From Strongylocentrotus droebachiensis (Eukaryota; Echinodermata; Echinoidea; Camarodonta; Strongylocentrotidae): a stretch of DNA of 64,000 nt. The DNA lies in assembly GCA_035222895.1 (NCBI GenBank), contig JAVYIG010002103.1, positions 124,001 to 188,000 of the forward strand. Direction: 5' to 3'. The translations under genes were made by a program, and so were the position numbers. The notes below the pieces were generated by a model. That model ran no database searches, was not told the origin of the DNA, and saw nothing but the letters and a program-made list of their open reading frames with translations. Of this stretch, positions 47,672 through 59,718 are shown piece by piece (within the stretch, counting starts at the first letter, position 1; every line of letters starts with the position of its first letter).

Positions 47672-48560
47672 AAGTTACCTTTACCTGCGAATTGCAATAT
47701 TGAATGACTTTCCTGCCAATCATCGTGTGTTGTCTTCAATTGTCGCTGGCGAATCCGCTAGCGACCGCAGACGGCCGAAATTATCATTCGCGGCTGTAGG
47801 CAAATTTTCAGCATGTTGAAAATTTTTGGCAGCAAAAAAATTCGTTGTGATTCCGTTCAGATTTCGTTGGAGACGGTATCCCTCATTTCCTGGACGTTTC
47901 CAAGCCGTGCGATTCTGTCTCTAGTCGTTTTGAGGTCGTCCCAATTTCGTTGGTAGTCGTTGTCGTTGTCGTTGTCAACGACCATTGACGGCAAAACAAC
48001 GGCAAGTGACGTCACATTACGAACCCTGAAGACACAATGCGCGGCGAGTAACGAAATTGTAACGACCTCGGTGCGACGATGGATTGCCAATTTTGGCCGC
48101 TGAGTTACGGTTGATGACTGTTGATGGCGGGTCGTTTGCGAGTACTTGCGGCATTGCAACGGTGGTCTGCGATGGGTTACGATTTTGCAACGATGGTCCA
48201 CGATTTTAAACTTCTAGTGCGATTTTTCACGTTTTGTGACGTCAGTGACCCTTACACACACACAGGCTTTGATGTCAACGGCTGAGTCACGTCATCGTCG
48301 CTACAAAACAACGTCAGCCGCCGTTCCTTGCCGCCAGCCAATCTGCTGCCAGCCGTTTGACCTCGTTATACAAGAACCCACTATTATTTTGATTATTATT
48401 ACTAAAATGTAATATTGAATTTAGGTTGAGACTAGTAATTGCTTTGTCTGGTCAGTTATATAGTATGAACCACGTACATAGACCCGGGATATGCAAATAA
48501 AAATCACATCATTTGAAAATGTAGGTGTACAGGAATATTTAAAGAAAGATGAAGAAGAAT
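47672..48560. other. CpG-retaining, CGA-rich non-coding stretch
   Basis: Degenerate CGACG/ACGATGG phrases (GTCGTTGTC tandem near 47957-47976; 'gcaacgatggtc' and 'gcaacggtggtc' near 48160-48195). No frame of note. Probably an old repeat of unrecognised type. Confidence 0.35.
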
Positions 48561-49270
48561 TTTGGTAAATTTATAAGACAACATTGTCTCTTAAAATGTT
48601 TGATGGAAGGAGAAGTAAGAGAAACAACACCGTAAAGGAAGCCGAGAACATCTTGGATAAAGAAATAATACCTAGATTGAAATTATAATGCAAGAGTATA
48701 CTAAAATGGCAGATAACAGATCTGTGGAATATGTTGTCGACAACGTCTGAGCTGGGGGTAGATACCATGATAGATTTTAATAAAGAAAGACGAGGGGCAC
48801 CAATCAAAAGGAACCAGGTATTTAATAAGGTGCACTCATCACATTTGAAAAAGGACACATAAGATTTGAACAAGATCATCTATCGGAAAAGAAAAGGACC
48901 TTTCGAAAAATTTCCATCGACAGAAGGACTGTTTATTAATTTACATACACTAGAGTAAGATTTAATTTAAAGAATTTGTTTGACGTTTTTCAAAACGGCC
49001 TGAGCATATAATTAGCGACTGCATTTATTTCAAGTTTGGGAGTTCAGAGAATTTCAAAGATTGGGAGCCAGTGTTAGGACCCTTTAAGTACATCAAGTGT
49101 TATGATAGAGGGTCGTGAAATATTCACGTGATAGCTTGGTAAATAGTCATACTATTGACCCCTAAATTTATCACGCCATGCAGGGATAGAGATCGTGACT
49201 AATCGCACGCAAACTACAAAGATGACTCAGGAAATAATGACGCGCATTCTCAAGAAATGATATTCACATT
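48560..49270. repeat. duplicated block, copy 2
   Basis: First half (48560-48900) matches 43940-45190; second half (48910-49270) matches 46040-46400. The order is kept, with the intervening sequence deleted. Confidence 0.75.
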
Positions 49271-49659
49271 TATTTTCATATTGTTTATTGTATAAGTCGG
49301 CAAGCTAGTAGAATGATCATTTATTCATCGATGTAAAAAAACTACTTCTTATTCTAAGTCATGGTGGCATTGTCAGTTCCAAAAATGCTTTTCGCAAGGC
49401 CCCTGGCCTACATCAACTACATATCCAGTATGTTTTAAGATCGAAATTACAGATAAAGATGATTGCTTAATTTCATAGTTAATCATGATGTTAAGACCAC
49501 CCCCCAAAATAACCCTTACTATTCCGTTTAGATCTTAACGCTCTCAAAACTCCGGATTTCTTCATCTTTCTATGCTCAATTCTACAGATTCTTGCTTACA
49601 TTCAATACAAGTTGGCAACTCTACTACCCAACAGGTGTACAGCCGCTGCGTATTAACGA

Positions 49660-50000
49660 ATGATTACTTATCTTACGCAGACTACAAAGTTCGCTCAGAA
49701 ACGACGCGGGATTGCACGAAATGATATTTACATTTAATTTGATGTTCTTTATCAGACATATTGCAAATATTGTTGATAATTCTGTTATTCATCAACTACT
49801 AAGCACCATATAGACGGAGATTTGTCAGTTGTCCACCTCGTAACCTGGTAATCTGATTTGACATGTTAGTTAAAGTCGGATAATTTTGGTTTGCATTTTC
49901 CACTTCAAAATATGTTTCTTTTTTTTAAGGCTACCGATTTACCTTTTCTTTAATATATAGAACATAGTCTCCCTGTGCGACATAATATTGACATGTATCA
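49660..50000. repeat. duplicated block, copy 3 (partial)
   Basis: Matches 46390-46770: 'cgacgcgggat', 'tgatattctttatcagacat', 'tctccctgtgcgacataata'. Confidence 0.7.
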
Positions 50001-50029
50001 AGGGATATAAAGATTTTCCAGAGTATTGT

Positions 50030-50300
50030 TGCCTCAACTTTTATATATGTTCTCTGTGTTATGTATTAAGATACCAAAATCTCTTTTTAAAACATTGAAT
50101 TCAATTTTGTATAAGTTCATATGGAATGGAGGCAATGATAGGTCAAAAGACAATTCATGTGTAATGATTTATCGTTATGTGGTTTAAAAATGATTGACCC
50201 CTATTCATATGCTATTGCTCAGAAAATGTCTTGGGTTAAGATGCTACTAGACGATAATTATATAAGCTTATGGAAATCCATTGAGCTTGCTGTTTTAGAA
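50030..50300 (+). mobile_element. LINE ORF2 fragment
   Basis: Plus-strand frames read IPKSLFKTLNSILYKFIWNG and, after a frameshift, LSLCGLKMIDPYSYAIAQKM then SWVKMLLDDNYISLWKSIEL. The pattern (K-P, FIWNG, GGLKMID, K-SW--LL, W) is that of L1/Tx1-like non-LTR retrotransposon ORF2 downstream of the RT core. 5' and 3' truncated and frameshifted. Confidence 0.7.
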
Positions 50301-50429
50301 ATGTTCAATAAAGAAAAGAACATTTTATGGAAGGCCAGGCCCGCCCCCTGGAAAAAAAACGTGTACAAAAAACGTTAATTTTACCTTGCGATTTTTCAAA
50401 TTTTCGATTTAAACGTGATACCAAGGGAA

Positions 50430-50760
50430 GTCCTTACTTATCTTACGCAAACGGCAAAGGTCACTCAGAAACGACGCGGGATTGCACGGAATGATATTTA
50501 TATTTAATTTGATATTCTTTATCAGACATAACACGAATATATAATCTATATATATATTGTTGATAATTCTGTTATTCATCAACTACTAGCACCATATACA
50601 CATAGCTTTCTCGGTTGTCCACGTCGTAACCTGATTTGACATGTTAGTTGAGGGCGGATAATTTATCCCCCTTTTGTCCTAATAATGGCATAGAATTAAA
50701 ACTTATTATGCAATTGCATTTCCACCTAAAATATATTTTTCTTAAGACTTCTGCATTACA
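50430..50760. repeat. duplicated block, copy 4 (partial)
   Basis: Again carries 'cactcagaaacgacgcggga', 'ttgatattctttatcagaca' and 'gataattctgttattcatca'. Confidence 0.7.
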
Positions 50761-51655
50761 GAGGGTGTAATACATCAGGAGAAGGAGTACAGGAGCCTTC
50801 TCGGCCACTTTATGTGAACGATTGTACCCTTTTTTAAATGTACATCTATCACCGGGATTTACAAAGGGGTTTTGTATTGATCTATTGTTAATAGTATAGA
50901 CCAGCAAGACATAAACAAAAATGCTCTGGAAAAAGAATCCATGGCATTTTGGGTTTCATGTATTGCATACCTGCTCAAACTCTTGCATACAAAACTAAAG
51001 AATAAGATAGGGGTAGATGCCATGCATTACAATAACGCTGCTAAAACTCAATTTTTTAAATCACGTTTTGGCTGGTTTATTATAAACTTTTATGCACTTT
51101 TTTTCTTAATGTCTAATAGGTGGTAGTAATATTCGTTTACTAACGCTTTTTACACTTTGTTTGGTCAACTATAAAGATTTATAAAGGAATATAGGAATAT
51201 AAAGGAATATAGACCATGGTCTAATATAATCACGTTCGTTAGTTTTCACCAAACATTCAAAATATTTTTGTTGATAATTTCTTTTGCCCCCCCCCCCTCC
51301 AACCCGCGCATACACACAAACACACACACACACACACACACACACATTCTCGCGTTAAAAATGATTCATTATGTACACATATGTATGTTAGTAAATGATC
51401 AAGGACATTATTTGTGTCGGAATATAACACTCTGAGAATGATTTGAAAGTTTACTCCATAACCAATGACCTAATAATCTTTTAAACATTGCTGTGCATGC
51501 GAATGGAGCATCTAAATAAAACGTAACGATATCTGAAAGGTCATCAAACTTCAAATAATTTTACAGGCTCTTGGAAACGAGAACGTTTTCAAATCGGTCC
51601 TGTAGGTGAATGCATAGTTCTTATCGGTGATTTTAACACGATACCAAAAGATGTA
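50761..51655. other. no gene; simple repeats
   Basis: Short open frames without recognisable content. Poly-C at 51288-51298 and (CA)n at 51317-51346. Confidence 0.5.
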
Positions 51656-51860
51656 TTACCTTGCTTATCTTGCGCAAACTACAAAAGGTCACTCAAAAAC
51701 GTCGCAGGATTGCACGAAATGATATTTACATTTATTTTGATATTCTTTATCATGCATAACCCAAGTGGAATCTGCGTATATTTTTGATAATTCTGTTATT
51801 CATCAACTACTATCACTCAATAAACATCGACTTATCAGTTTAGGCGGGATGGAATTATGG
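51656..51860. repeat. duplicated block, copy 5 (partial)
   Basis: Shares 'cttatcttgcgcaaactaca', 'gattgcacgaaatgatattt' and 'ctgttattcatcaactacta' with copies 3 and 4. Confidence 0.65.
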
Positions 51861-52229
51861 AAATAAGGCGGCAATCAAGAGGAGCGTTTTTTTCGGAGGT
51901 TGAAGGAATGAGGAAGGGGGCTCAAACTCCCTAAGAAAATTTACTTGCAGCCAACTAAAACGAATATAAATCACATTGTACGTCTTCGAGATAATGTTTA
52001 GTAGTTGTCATGTAATCACTTGAGAACGATTGATTAAGAAAATAAGAAATTATGCGTACTGCGACGGTATAGGATGAACCTTATTGAAGATCACATGCAC
52101 AGCACATAAAAAGTGGAAATGAGCTACGTACATATTAAGCATGACAAGTTTGGGGACAACTTTTCTGTTTTCATTTTTGTTATACAATTATTTACCATGA
52201 TACGGAGAGATTTATCATCTCACATATCT

Positions 52230-52330
52230 ATGCAAATTTAAGACATCACTCAGAAACGACGCGGGATTGCTCAAAATGATATTAACATTTATTTGCATTT
52301 TCTTTATCAGGGATTAACATAAATATAAAC
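52230..52330. repeat. duplicated block, copy 6 (short)
   Basis: Carries 'cactcagaaacgacgcggga' and 'tttctttatcaggga'. The shortest copy. Confidence 0.6.
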
Positions 52331-52559
52331 TGATTTCCCCTCCCCACTCCCGCTCCTATCTCAACCGTCAACACATAAACACCTATATTTCGATGGCTCG
52401 TAGAACATTACATTTCCATATTCCCGTATGGATCCCATTCTGGTTATTATTTGTATGATGCATGCATTTAAAGAGAGATTATATCTTCTGCAGGAAAATT
52501 AATTATTCTTATAATTATTTTAACCCATATGATTTGAACATGGTACGCAAACAACTTTC

Positions 52560-53340
52560 TTTTTTTTTTTTTTTTTTTTTTTTTTGGGGGGGGGGGGACT
52601 GACAAAAAAAAAAAAATCCGCATCACCCCCGCTTTTACATGCAGGCCCCGCTGGACGTTTTTCAAATTGGGGTCTAGGGGCGGAGCCCCCGAAGCTCAAG
52701 GGGTATGGGCATCAATTGCGGATCCAGGAATTTCTTACCGTGGGGGGGGGGGGGGGGGCACAAAATGGCATGGGGTGAAATATATGTAAAACGATGAAGC
52801 GACAGAGCGAGGCTTTAGCGGAAAGGGAGCGGAGCGACCAAGCGGGTGGGTCTGGGGTTCTGACCCCCTCCCATAGTAGGAAGCATTTGCAATTTTAGAA
52901 CCACATTAGACGCATTTTCAGGCACTTCCTGGAGTAATATGACGTACAATTGCTTTCTCCTACCCCCTCCAAGAGTAGGGATCTTTTGCAATTTGAGAAC
53001 CACATTTTGACGCATTAATGTCCACCGGCACTTAATGAAAAAAACGAGGCCTTCTGATTGGTAAAAGTTAGAGAAAAGTGCACTTGCACGTCGTGAGACG
53101 TTGTATGTGCTTCGTTGCTGCGCAATGCACAAAGACGGTGGTCCGGTACTTCACCTGTAGTACTCGCCAAAATTGGGAGCGTCGCTAGACCTTTTTCAGT
53201 GGGGGAGGGAGGGGGGGGGGGGGGGGAGAGGGGTGTACAGGCCAGCGATTACCGACAAAACGAGCCACCAATTACAGACAAATATATTAATGCCAATGTC
53301 CCAATGTCTACAAATTCAACCCTATAAACCCGGGGCCAGG
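52560..53340. repeat. dispersed GC-rich repeat with poly-T/G/A tracts
   Basis: Poly-T (52559-52585), poly-G, poly-A, then the same phrases as 38740-39700: 'tctaggggcggagcccccga', 'gcggatccaggaatttctta'. Poly-G at 52742-52758 and 53205-53226. Internal repeat: 'ttgcaattt(t)agaaccacatt' at 52887 and 52988. Confidence 0.65.
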
Positions 53341-53359
53341 AACTAAGTTATTTTTCAGT

Positions 53360-54215
53360 TTTCCCCCTCCCGTGCGAAGCGCGGAAGCTTTGACACTTCA
53401 TTAAATTATTAGAGAAAGAAGACGATCCGTTGTACCATTCTCGACTCTTAATTTTTGTTTAGCTCCTCCCGCACGAAGCGCGGAAGCTATGACGTTTCAT
53501 TTAATTATTACAGAAGGAAGACGATTCATTGTACCGTTCTCGACTCTTAATCCTTGTCTGAATTCACCCCCCCCCCCCTTCCGCGCGGAGCGCTGAAGCT
53601 TTGATGTTTCAATAAATTATTACTCTTAATCCTTGTCTGAATTCATTTTCGTCCTTCCCGCGCGAAGCGTGGAAGCTTTCACGTTTCATTAAATTATTAG
53701 AGAAAGAAGACGATTCATTGTACCGTTCTCGACTCTTAATCCTTGTCTGAATTCAGTCACCCCCCCCTCCATTCTGCGCGGAAGCTTTGACATTTCATTA
53801 AATTATTACTCTTAATCCTTGTCTGGATTCATTTTTGCCCAACCCGCGCGAAGCGCGGAAGCTTTTACGTTTCATTAAATTATTAGAGAATCAAGACGAT
53901 TCGTTGTATCGTGTCCTTGTTCAGTTACCCCTCTCGCGCGAAGCGCGGAAGCTTTGACGTCTCAATTAATTTGTACTCTTAATCCTTGTCTGAAATCATT
54001 TTCGCCCATCGAACTTTCACGTTTCATTAAATTTTATAGAGAAAGAAGACGATTTGTTGTACCGTTCTCGACTCTTGATCTTAGTCTGAATTTAGTTGCC
54101 CCCCTCCCGCGCAAAGCGCGGAAGCTTTGCCGTTTAATGAAATCATTAGAGAAAGAAGACGATTCGTTGTACCGTTCTCTACTATTAATCCTTGTCTGAA
54201 TTCAGTTTCCCCACT
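53360..54215. repeat. tandem array, nine units of about 80-115 bp
   Basis: Each unit has GCGCGAAGCGCGGAAGCTTT, then ACGTTTCATTAAATTATTAG, AGAAAGAAGACGATTCGTTG, TACCGTTCTCGACTCTTAAT and CCTTGTCTGAATTC. Some units lack the middle. Unit starts near 53374, 53471, 53580, 53659, 53775, 53845, 53935, 54010 and 54108. Single units lie at 39375-39475 and, inverted, 43120-43205. GAAGCGCGGAAGCTT is self-complementary in part. It ends 0.6 kb upstream of the repeat/NLR gene. Confidence 0.9.
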
Positions 54216-54798
54216 GGGCCACTCAACGGTACGTGTGCAGTGTTACATGATGTACGTATAGAACGTTCGTTCAGCACAGCCCGAGTGGTAGGTAGCATGT
54301 TATCTCCCGGCAGTGCTTGTCGCCGTAGCTTCTGGAAAGGAGTTTTTACTAGTGTTAATGTTAGGGGCCACTATATAAGCTTATTAGTGACTATAATAAA
54401 CATATGGTCTTCCTGGATATTTGGGAATGTGTTATTTTGCAACAACAATGGTGAAACGCGTATTTTGCTGAAAATCATTTGATATCACGAACATTTATAC
54501 ATCACTTGTATGGAATTGAAAATAAGTCACAGTTTAATTTAATTGGGGGTAGAGGGGCTGGCGCCCCCACCAGTACGCCAGTGAAGGGACGTATAACCTT
54601 ACTTATAACCTTAAATATCACTCAGATATTTTTATTTCAAATTTCATCTGATTAAAGTTTTAGTAGGGCTATCAACTGATACATTCATCATGATATGGTC
54701 GGTAATGTACCTGAGAAAAATGAGTTGCACTGTTGTTTCCTTCAAAACACAATTTGATAAGTTTAACTCGTATTTTATATCTCTTTTCTTTTCATTAG
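54216..54798. other. upstream or intron sequence of the 2A/NLR gene
   Basis: Ends in a good acceptor (TTTTCTTTTCATTAG, 54784-54798), so this is probably intron 1 of the downstream gene, with a non-coding first exon further left. No coding content recognised. Confidence 0.5.
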
Positions 54799-54847
54799 GT
54801 GACGAAATACCGCTTCAGCAAAAGCTTGATTCTCAGACGAATCCAAC

Positions 54848-57800
54848 ATGCCTGTTTCACTTGGTGAATGGCGGGTGAGGATAGGAAGATTCGTACATTC
54901 GGTGAGGGAGTACATCATACGAGAGCGAAAAGAAAAGTTATTGAAGGAGAGAATCCGGCGACTCAAGTTATTGCAAAAGAGGCTCCTTGAAAAGAAGGAC
55001 AAATCAGAAGATGAATGCGAGTCCAAGCCAAACGACTTGAGTGTGAAAGTGAACAATGCCCAAAATGAATCTAATAGCATTGATAGCGACACCACAAATG
55101 ATTCTCACAAAGAGGAGAGGGGTAGAAGTGAATCTACAATTGGAGATGAATATACGTTCCCTTTCTTCTTCACCCTGTTGCTGTCGTTGTTCTCTTTCAT
55201 GTTATCCTTGATCTTCTTCTTTGTATTTGATTTTTCAAATTTGCTTTCGAGTTACAAGTCCTTTCTGAAGTGGAGTTACTGTAGTGAATTTTCCTGGAGG
55301 ATTATATGTCTCATGATAATAATAATCGTGTGCTGCAGTTTGGCCTACATTGTTTTGGCAAACGTAATAAAAAACCACGAGGACTTGAAAGATAATCTGG
55401 TGCTAACCGGGGATGAGCACACAAAAGCGGAATCTACCATCAAAGTGAACAACACTACAACTGGAACTACCGTCAAATCGAACAACTCTCCAACTGAATC
55501 GAGCACTAAGGAGAACAACACCCGAGGTGAATCTTTTATCAAAGAAAAAAGCACTCCAGCTAAATCTACCATCAAAGTCAACAACACTCCAACCGAATAT
55601 ATAATTGAAAACAAAAACACTGTAAGTGAATCCAGATTCAAAGAGAAGAACACTACAATGGAATCTAACAAAGAATGCAACAACACTCCAACGAATGCTA
55701 TCAACAAACAGAGCAAGACTCTCTCTTTCACCAGAGATGGACCATTAGAGAGTAAACAATCAAAGGCAAAGATATCAAAGAGAAAACCCATCAAAGACAA
55801 AACTACTACAGCTGAATTTACCATCAGAGGGAACAGCGCGCTACCTGAATCTACAATCAACGGCAGAATCGCATCCAAAGAATGTCATATCGTAACACTC
55901 TCTAACTTGACAGACAAACCGTCAAAGAGAAAAACGTCTAAGAGAAAACACACCAAAGAGAAAAAGACTGCAACAAAAACTACCGTTAAAGCGAACATCT
56001 CTCAAACTAAATCACATATTAAAGAGGACATAACCCTAAGTGAATCTACTAGCAAAAGGGACATTACACAAATTAAATCTACCATAAAAAAGGATATCAC
56101 TAGACTAACTAAATGTATAATAAAATATAACAACACCCTAACTGAATCTCCTAGCAAGGAAAACAACTCTTCACTGATATATAACGTCAAGGAGAACACC
56201 ACTACAACTGGATCTGCCATCAAAGAAAAAAGTACTTCCACTTCTACCATAAGAAACAACAACTTCTCAAGTATATCTACCATCATAGAGAACAACACTC
56301 AACCTGAATCTACTATCAAAGACAACAACACTCCAAATGAATCTACCATCAAAGAGAACAACACTCCAACTGAATCTACCATCAAAGTGAACAACACTCC
56401 AACTGAATCTACCATCAAAGAGAACAACGCTCCAAGTGAATCTACCATCAAAGAGAACAACACTCCAACTGAGTCTACCATCAAAGAGAACAACACTCCG
56501 ACTGAATCTACCATCAAAGAGAACAACACTCCAGCCGAATCTACCATTAAAGAGAACAACGCTCCAAGTGAATCTACCATCAAAGAGAACAACACTCAAA
56601 CTGAGTCTACCATCAAAGAGAACAACACTCCAACTGAATCTACCATCAAAGAGAACAACAATCTAGCTGAATCTACCATCAAAGAGAACAACACTCCAGC
56701 CGAATCTACCATCAAAGAGAATATCACTCCAACTGAAACTACCATCAAAGAGAACAACACTCCGACTGAATCTACCATCAAAGAGAACAACACTCCGACT
56801 GAATCTACCATCAAGGAGAACAACACTCCAACTGAATCTACCATCAAAGAGAACAACACTCCAGCCGAATCTACCATCAAAGAGAATATCACTCCAACTG
56901 AAACTACCATCAAAAAGAACAACACTCCGACTGAATCTACCATCAAAGAGAACAACACTCCGACTGAATCTACCATCAAGGAGAACAACACTCCAACTGA
57001 ATCTACCATCAAAGAGAACAACACTCCGACTGAATCTACCATCAAAGAGAACAACACTCCGACTGAATCTACCATCAAGGAGAACAACACTCCAACTGAA
57101 TCAACCATCAAAGAGAACAACACTCCAGCCGAATCTACCATCAAAGAGAATATCACTCCAACTGAAACTACCATCAAAAAGAACAACACTCCGACTGAAT
57201 CTACCATCAAAGAGAACAACACTCCGACTGAATCTACCATCAAGGAGAACAACACTCCAACTGAATCTACCATCAAAGAGAACAACACTCCAACTGAATC
57301 TACCATCAAAGAGAACAACACTCCAACTGAATCTACCATCAAAGAGAACAACACTCCAACTGAATCTACCATCAAAGAGAACAACACTCCGACTGAATCT
57401 ACCATCAAAGAGAACAACACTCCAACTGAATCTACCATCAAAGAAAACAACACTCCAACTGAATCTACCATCAAAGAAAACAACACTCCAACTGAATCTA
57501 CCATCAAAGAGAACAACGCTCCAAGTGAATCTACCATCAAAGAGAACAACTTCTCAGGTATATCTACCATCATAGAGAACAACACTCAACCTGAATCTCC
57601 TATCAAAGACAACAACACTCCAAATGAATCTACCATCAAAGTGAACAACACTCCAACTGAATCTACCATCAAAGAGAACAACACTCCAACTGAATCTACC
57701 ATCAAAGTGAACAACACTCCAACTGAATCTACCATCAAAGAGAACAACGCTACAAGTGAATCTACCATCAAAGAGAACAACACTCCAACTGAGTCTACCA

Positions 57801-59250
57801 TCAACGAGAACAACACTCCGACTGAATCTACCATCAAAGAGAACAACACTCCAGCCGAATCTACCATTAAAGAGAACAACGCTCCAAGTGAATCTACCAT
57901 CAAAGAGAACAACACTCCAACTGAGTCTACCATCAAAGAGAACAACACTCCGACTGAATCTACCATCAAAGAGAACAACAATCCAGCTGAATCTACCATC
58001 AAAGAGAACAACACTCCAGGCGAATCTACCATCAAAGAGAATATCACTCCAACTGAAACTACCATCAAAGAGAATAACACTCCGACTGAATCTACTATCA
58101 AAGAGAACAACACTCCAACTGAATCTACCATCAAAGAGAACAACACTCCAACTGAATCTACCATCAAAGAGAATAACACTCCGACTGAATCTACCATCAA
58201 GGAGAACAACACTCCAACTGAATCTACCATCAAAGAGAACAACACTCCAACTGAATCTACCATCAAAGAGAACAACACTCCGACTGAATCTACCATCAAA
58301 GAGAACAACACTCCAACTGAATCTACCATCAAAGAGAACAACACTCCAACTGAATCTACTATCAAAGAGAACAACACTCCGACTGAATCTACTATTAAAG
58401 AGAATATCACTCCAACTGAATCTACCATCAAAGAGAATATCACTCCAACTGAAACTACCATCAAAGAGAATAACACTCCGACTGAATCTACCATCAAGGA
58501 GAACAACACTCCAACTGAATCTACCATCAAAGAGAACAACACTCCAACTGAATCTACCATCAAAGAGAACAACACTCCTACTGAATCTACCATCAAAGAG
58601 AACAACACTCCAACTGAATCTACCATCAAAGAGAACAACACTCCAACTGAATCTACCATCAAAGAAAACAACACTCCAACTGAATCTACCATCAAAGAGA
58701 ATATCACTCCAACTGAATCTACCATCAAAGAGAACAACACTCCAACTGAGTCTACCATCAAAGAGAACAACACTCCAACTGAATCTACCATCAAAGAGAA
58801 CAACAATCCAGCTGAATCTACCATCAAAGAGAACAACACTCCAACTGAATCTACCATCAAAGAGAACAACACTCCAACTGAATCAACCATCAAAGAGAAC
58901 AACACTCCAGCCGATTTCAACGTCGAAGAGAACACTACTCTAACTGAATCTACCATAAAAAACAACAAGAATACCCGAACTGAAGCTTGCATCAAATACA
59001 ACAATAATCAAGCTTCCACACCTACAGAAAATAAGGCTCCGGTCGATCGAACCATGAGAAAAATAAAGAGTTCTCCTAAACCTACGAACAAAAAGTACAG
59101 CTCTTTAAACGAATCTGTTGTAAAGGAAATGATTCACACTTACTGTGTCCAGACAAGTGGGACTGATATAAAAAAGACGGCTACGATCTCTTCTGAGCAA
59201 CTTTTAATACAGGCGGGGGATGTAGAGATGAACCCTGGGCCCCAGGACAG
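54848..59250 (+). CDS. two-TM, 11-residue-repeat protein ending in a 2A-like motif (first exon of 2A/NLR gene)
   Basis: Coding starts at ATG 54848 (A at -3; an in-frame TGA at 54827 rules out an earlier start in this exon, which opens after the acceptor at 54798). The product has a basic, coiled-coil-like stretch at residues 20-55, hydrophobic segments at about 104-127 and 152-174, a degenerate repeat region at about 193-486, a strict 11-residue repeat (TESTIKENNTP) at about 487-1357, and a unique tail carrying the 2A-like motif at 1457-1465. No cleavable signal peptide is seen; by the positive-inside rule both termini would be cytosolic, but this is inference. Each repeat has an NNT sequon, relevant only if luminal. 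Thr/Ser/Glu/Asn-rich and probably disordered. Donor at 59250 (GACAG then GTAGGC), phase 2, joins to the Death exon. Function unknown. The upstream partner of a 2A pair is released as a separate protein. Confidence 0.85.
56308..58916 (+). repeat. 33-bp coding tandem repeat, about 79 units
   Basis: Period 33 bp, encoding 11 residues, strictly in frame with no frameshift or stop. Variants (NNAPSE, NITPTET, NNNPAE, KVNN, NNFS-IST) mark positions. The marker at 56261 recurs at 57548, a shift of 1,287 bp or exactly 39 units, so a long block was duplicated as a whole. Because the period is a multiple of three, several other frames on both strands are also open throughout; these are not genes. Confidence 0.95.
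59207..59242 (+). other. 2A-like ribosome-skipping motif
   Basis: Encodes LLIQAGDVEMNPGP, the canonical 2A core D-V/I-E-x-N-P-G-P preceded by the usual hydrophobic/AG context. In known 2A sequences the ribosome fails to join the last Gly to the Pro, releasing the upstream chain and continuing downstream; here the break would be between residues 1464 and 1465. The motif sits eight bases before the splice donor and about ten residues before the Death domain. Activity is predicted from motif only. Confidence 0.9.
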
Positions 59251-59718
59251 GTAGGCTTTTTTCAAAGTTAGTCTCCAAATTATGGCAATATTATTCCCCA
59301 ATAGTAGGGCTACTGGTTATTAAAGTAGGTTGGTTTTAAACCAGATAGGGGCCCGATAGACGTTATAATTAATAAGTTAATGGAATGAGATGGAGTAGAA
59401 TGACTGGTTATTTTGTCAGAGTCACGTGTACTCGAGTCGCTCTTACTTTTGATCTGATAGATTTGTCGATAACTAGGTCATTCTTGATGTGTGTACCTTA
59501 AAAATATAAATGCACATTGCATTGTTATTCTGAGGATTTGAGATAAGAAGTCTTGAACAGTTTACTTGTTAAACCAAAGTATGTATTGGTTTTTCAGATT
59601 AAATATCACTCAATAAAACATAAATGGAATAGAAGATTTGAAGATGACAAAACAATATATTTAAAACACGATTACGAACCTCATAATTTCACTGTTGTCT
59701 CCCTTTTGTCTCCATCAG

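Noticed and set aside
47857-48201. 114-codon minus frame
   Set aside because: Falls in the CGA-rich repeat-like stretch; composition follows the repeat phrases and no family is recognised.
56299-59004. Long minus-strand and alternative-frame open frames (up to 472 codons) across the 33-bp array
   Set aside because: They are open only because the period is a multiple of three and the unit lacks stops in those frames. The plus frame alone has unique sequence, membrane segments, a 2A motif and splice continuity.
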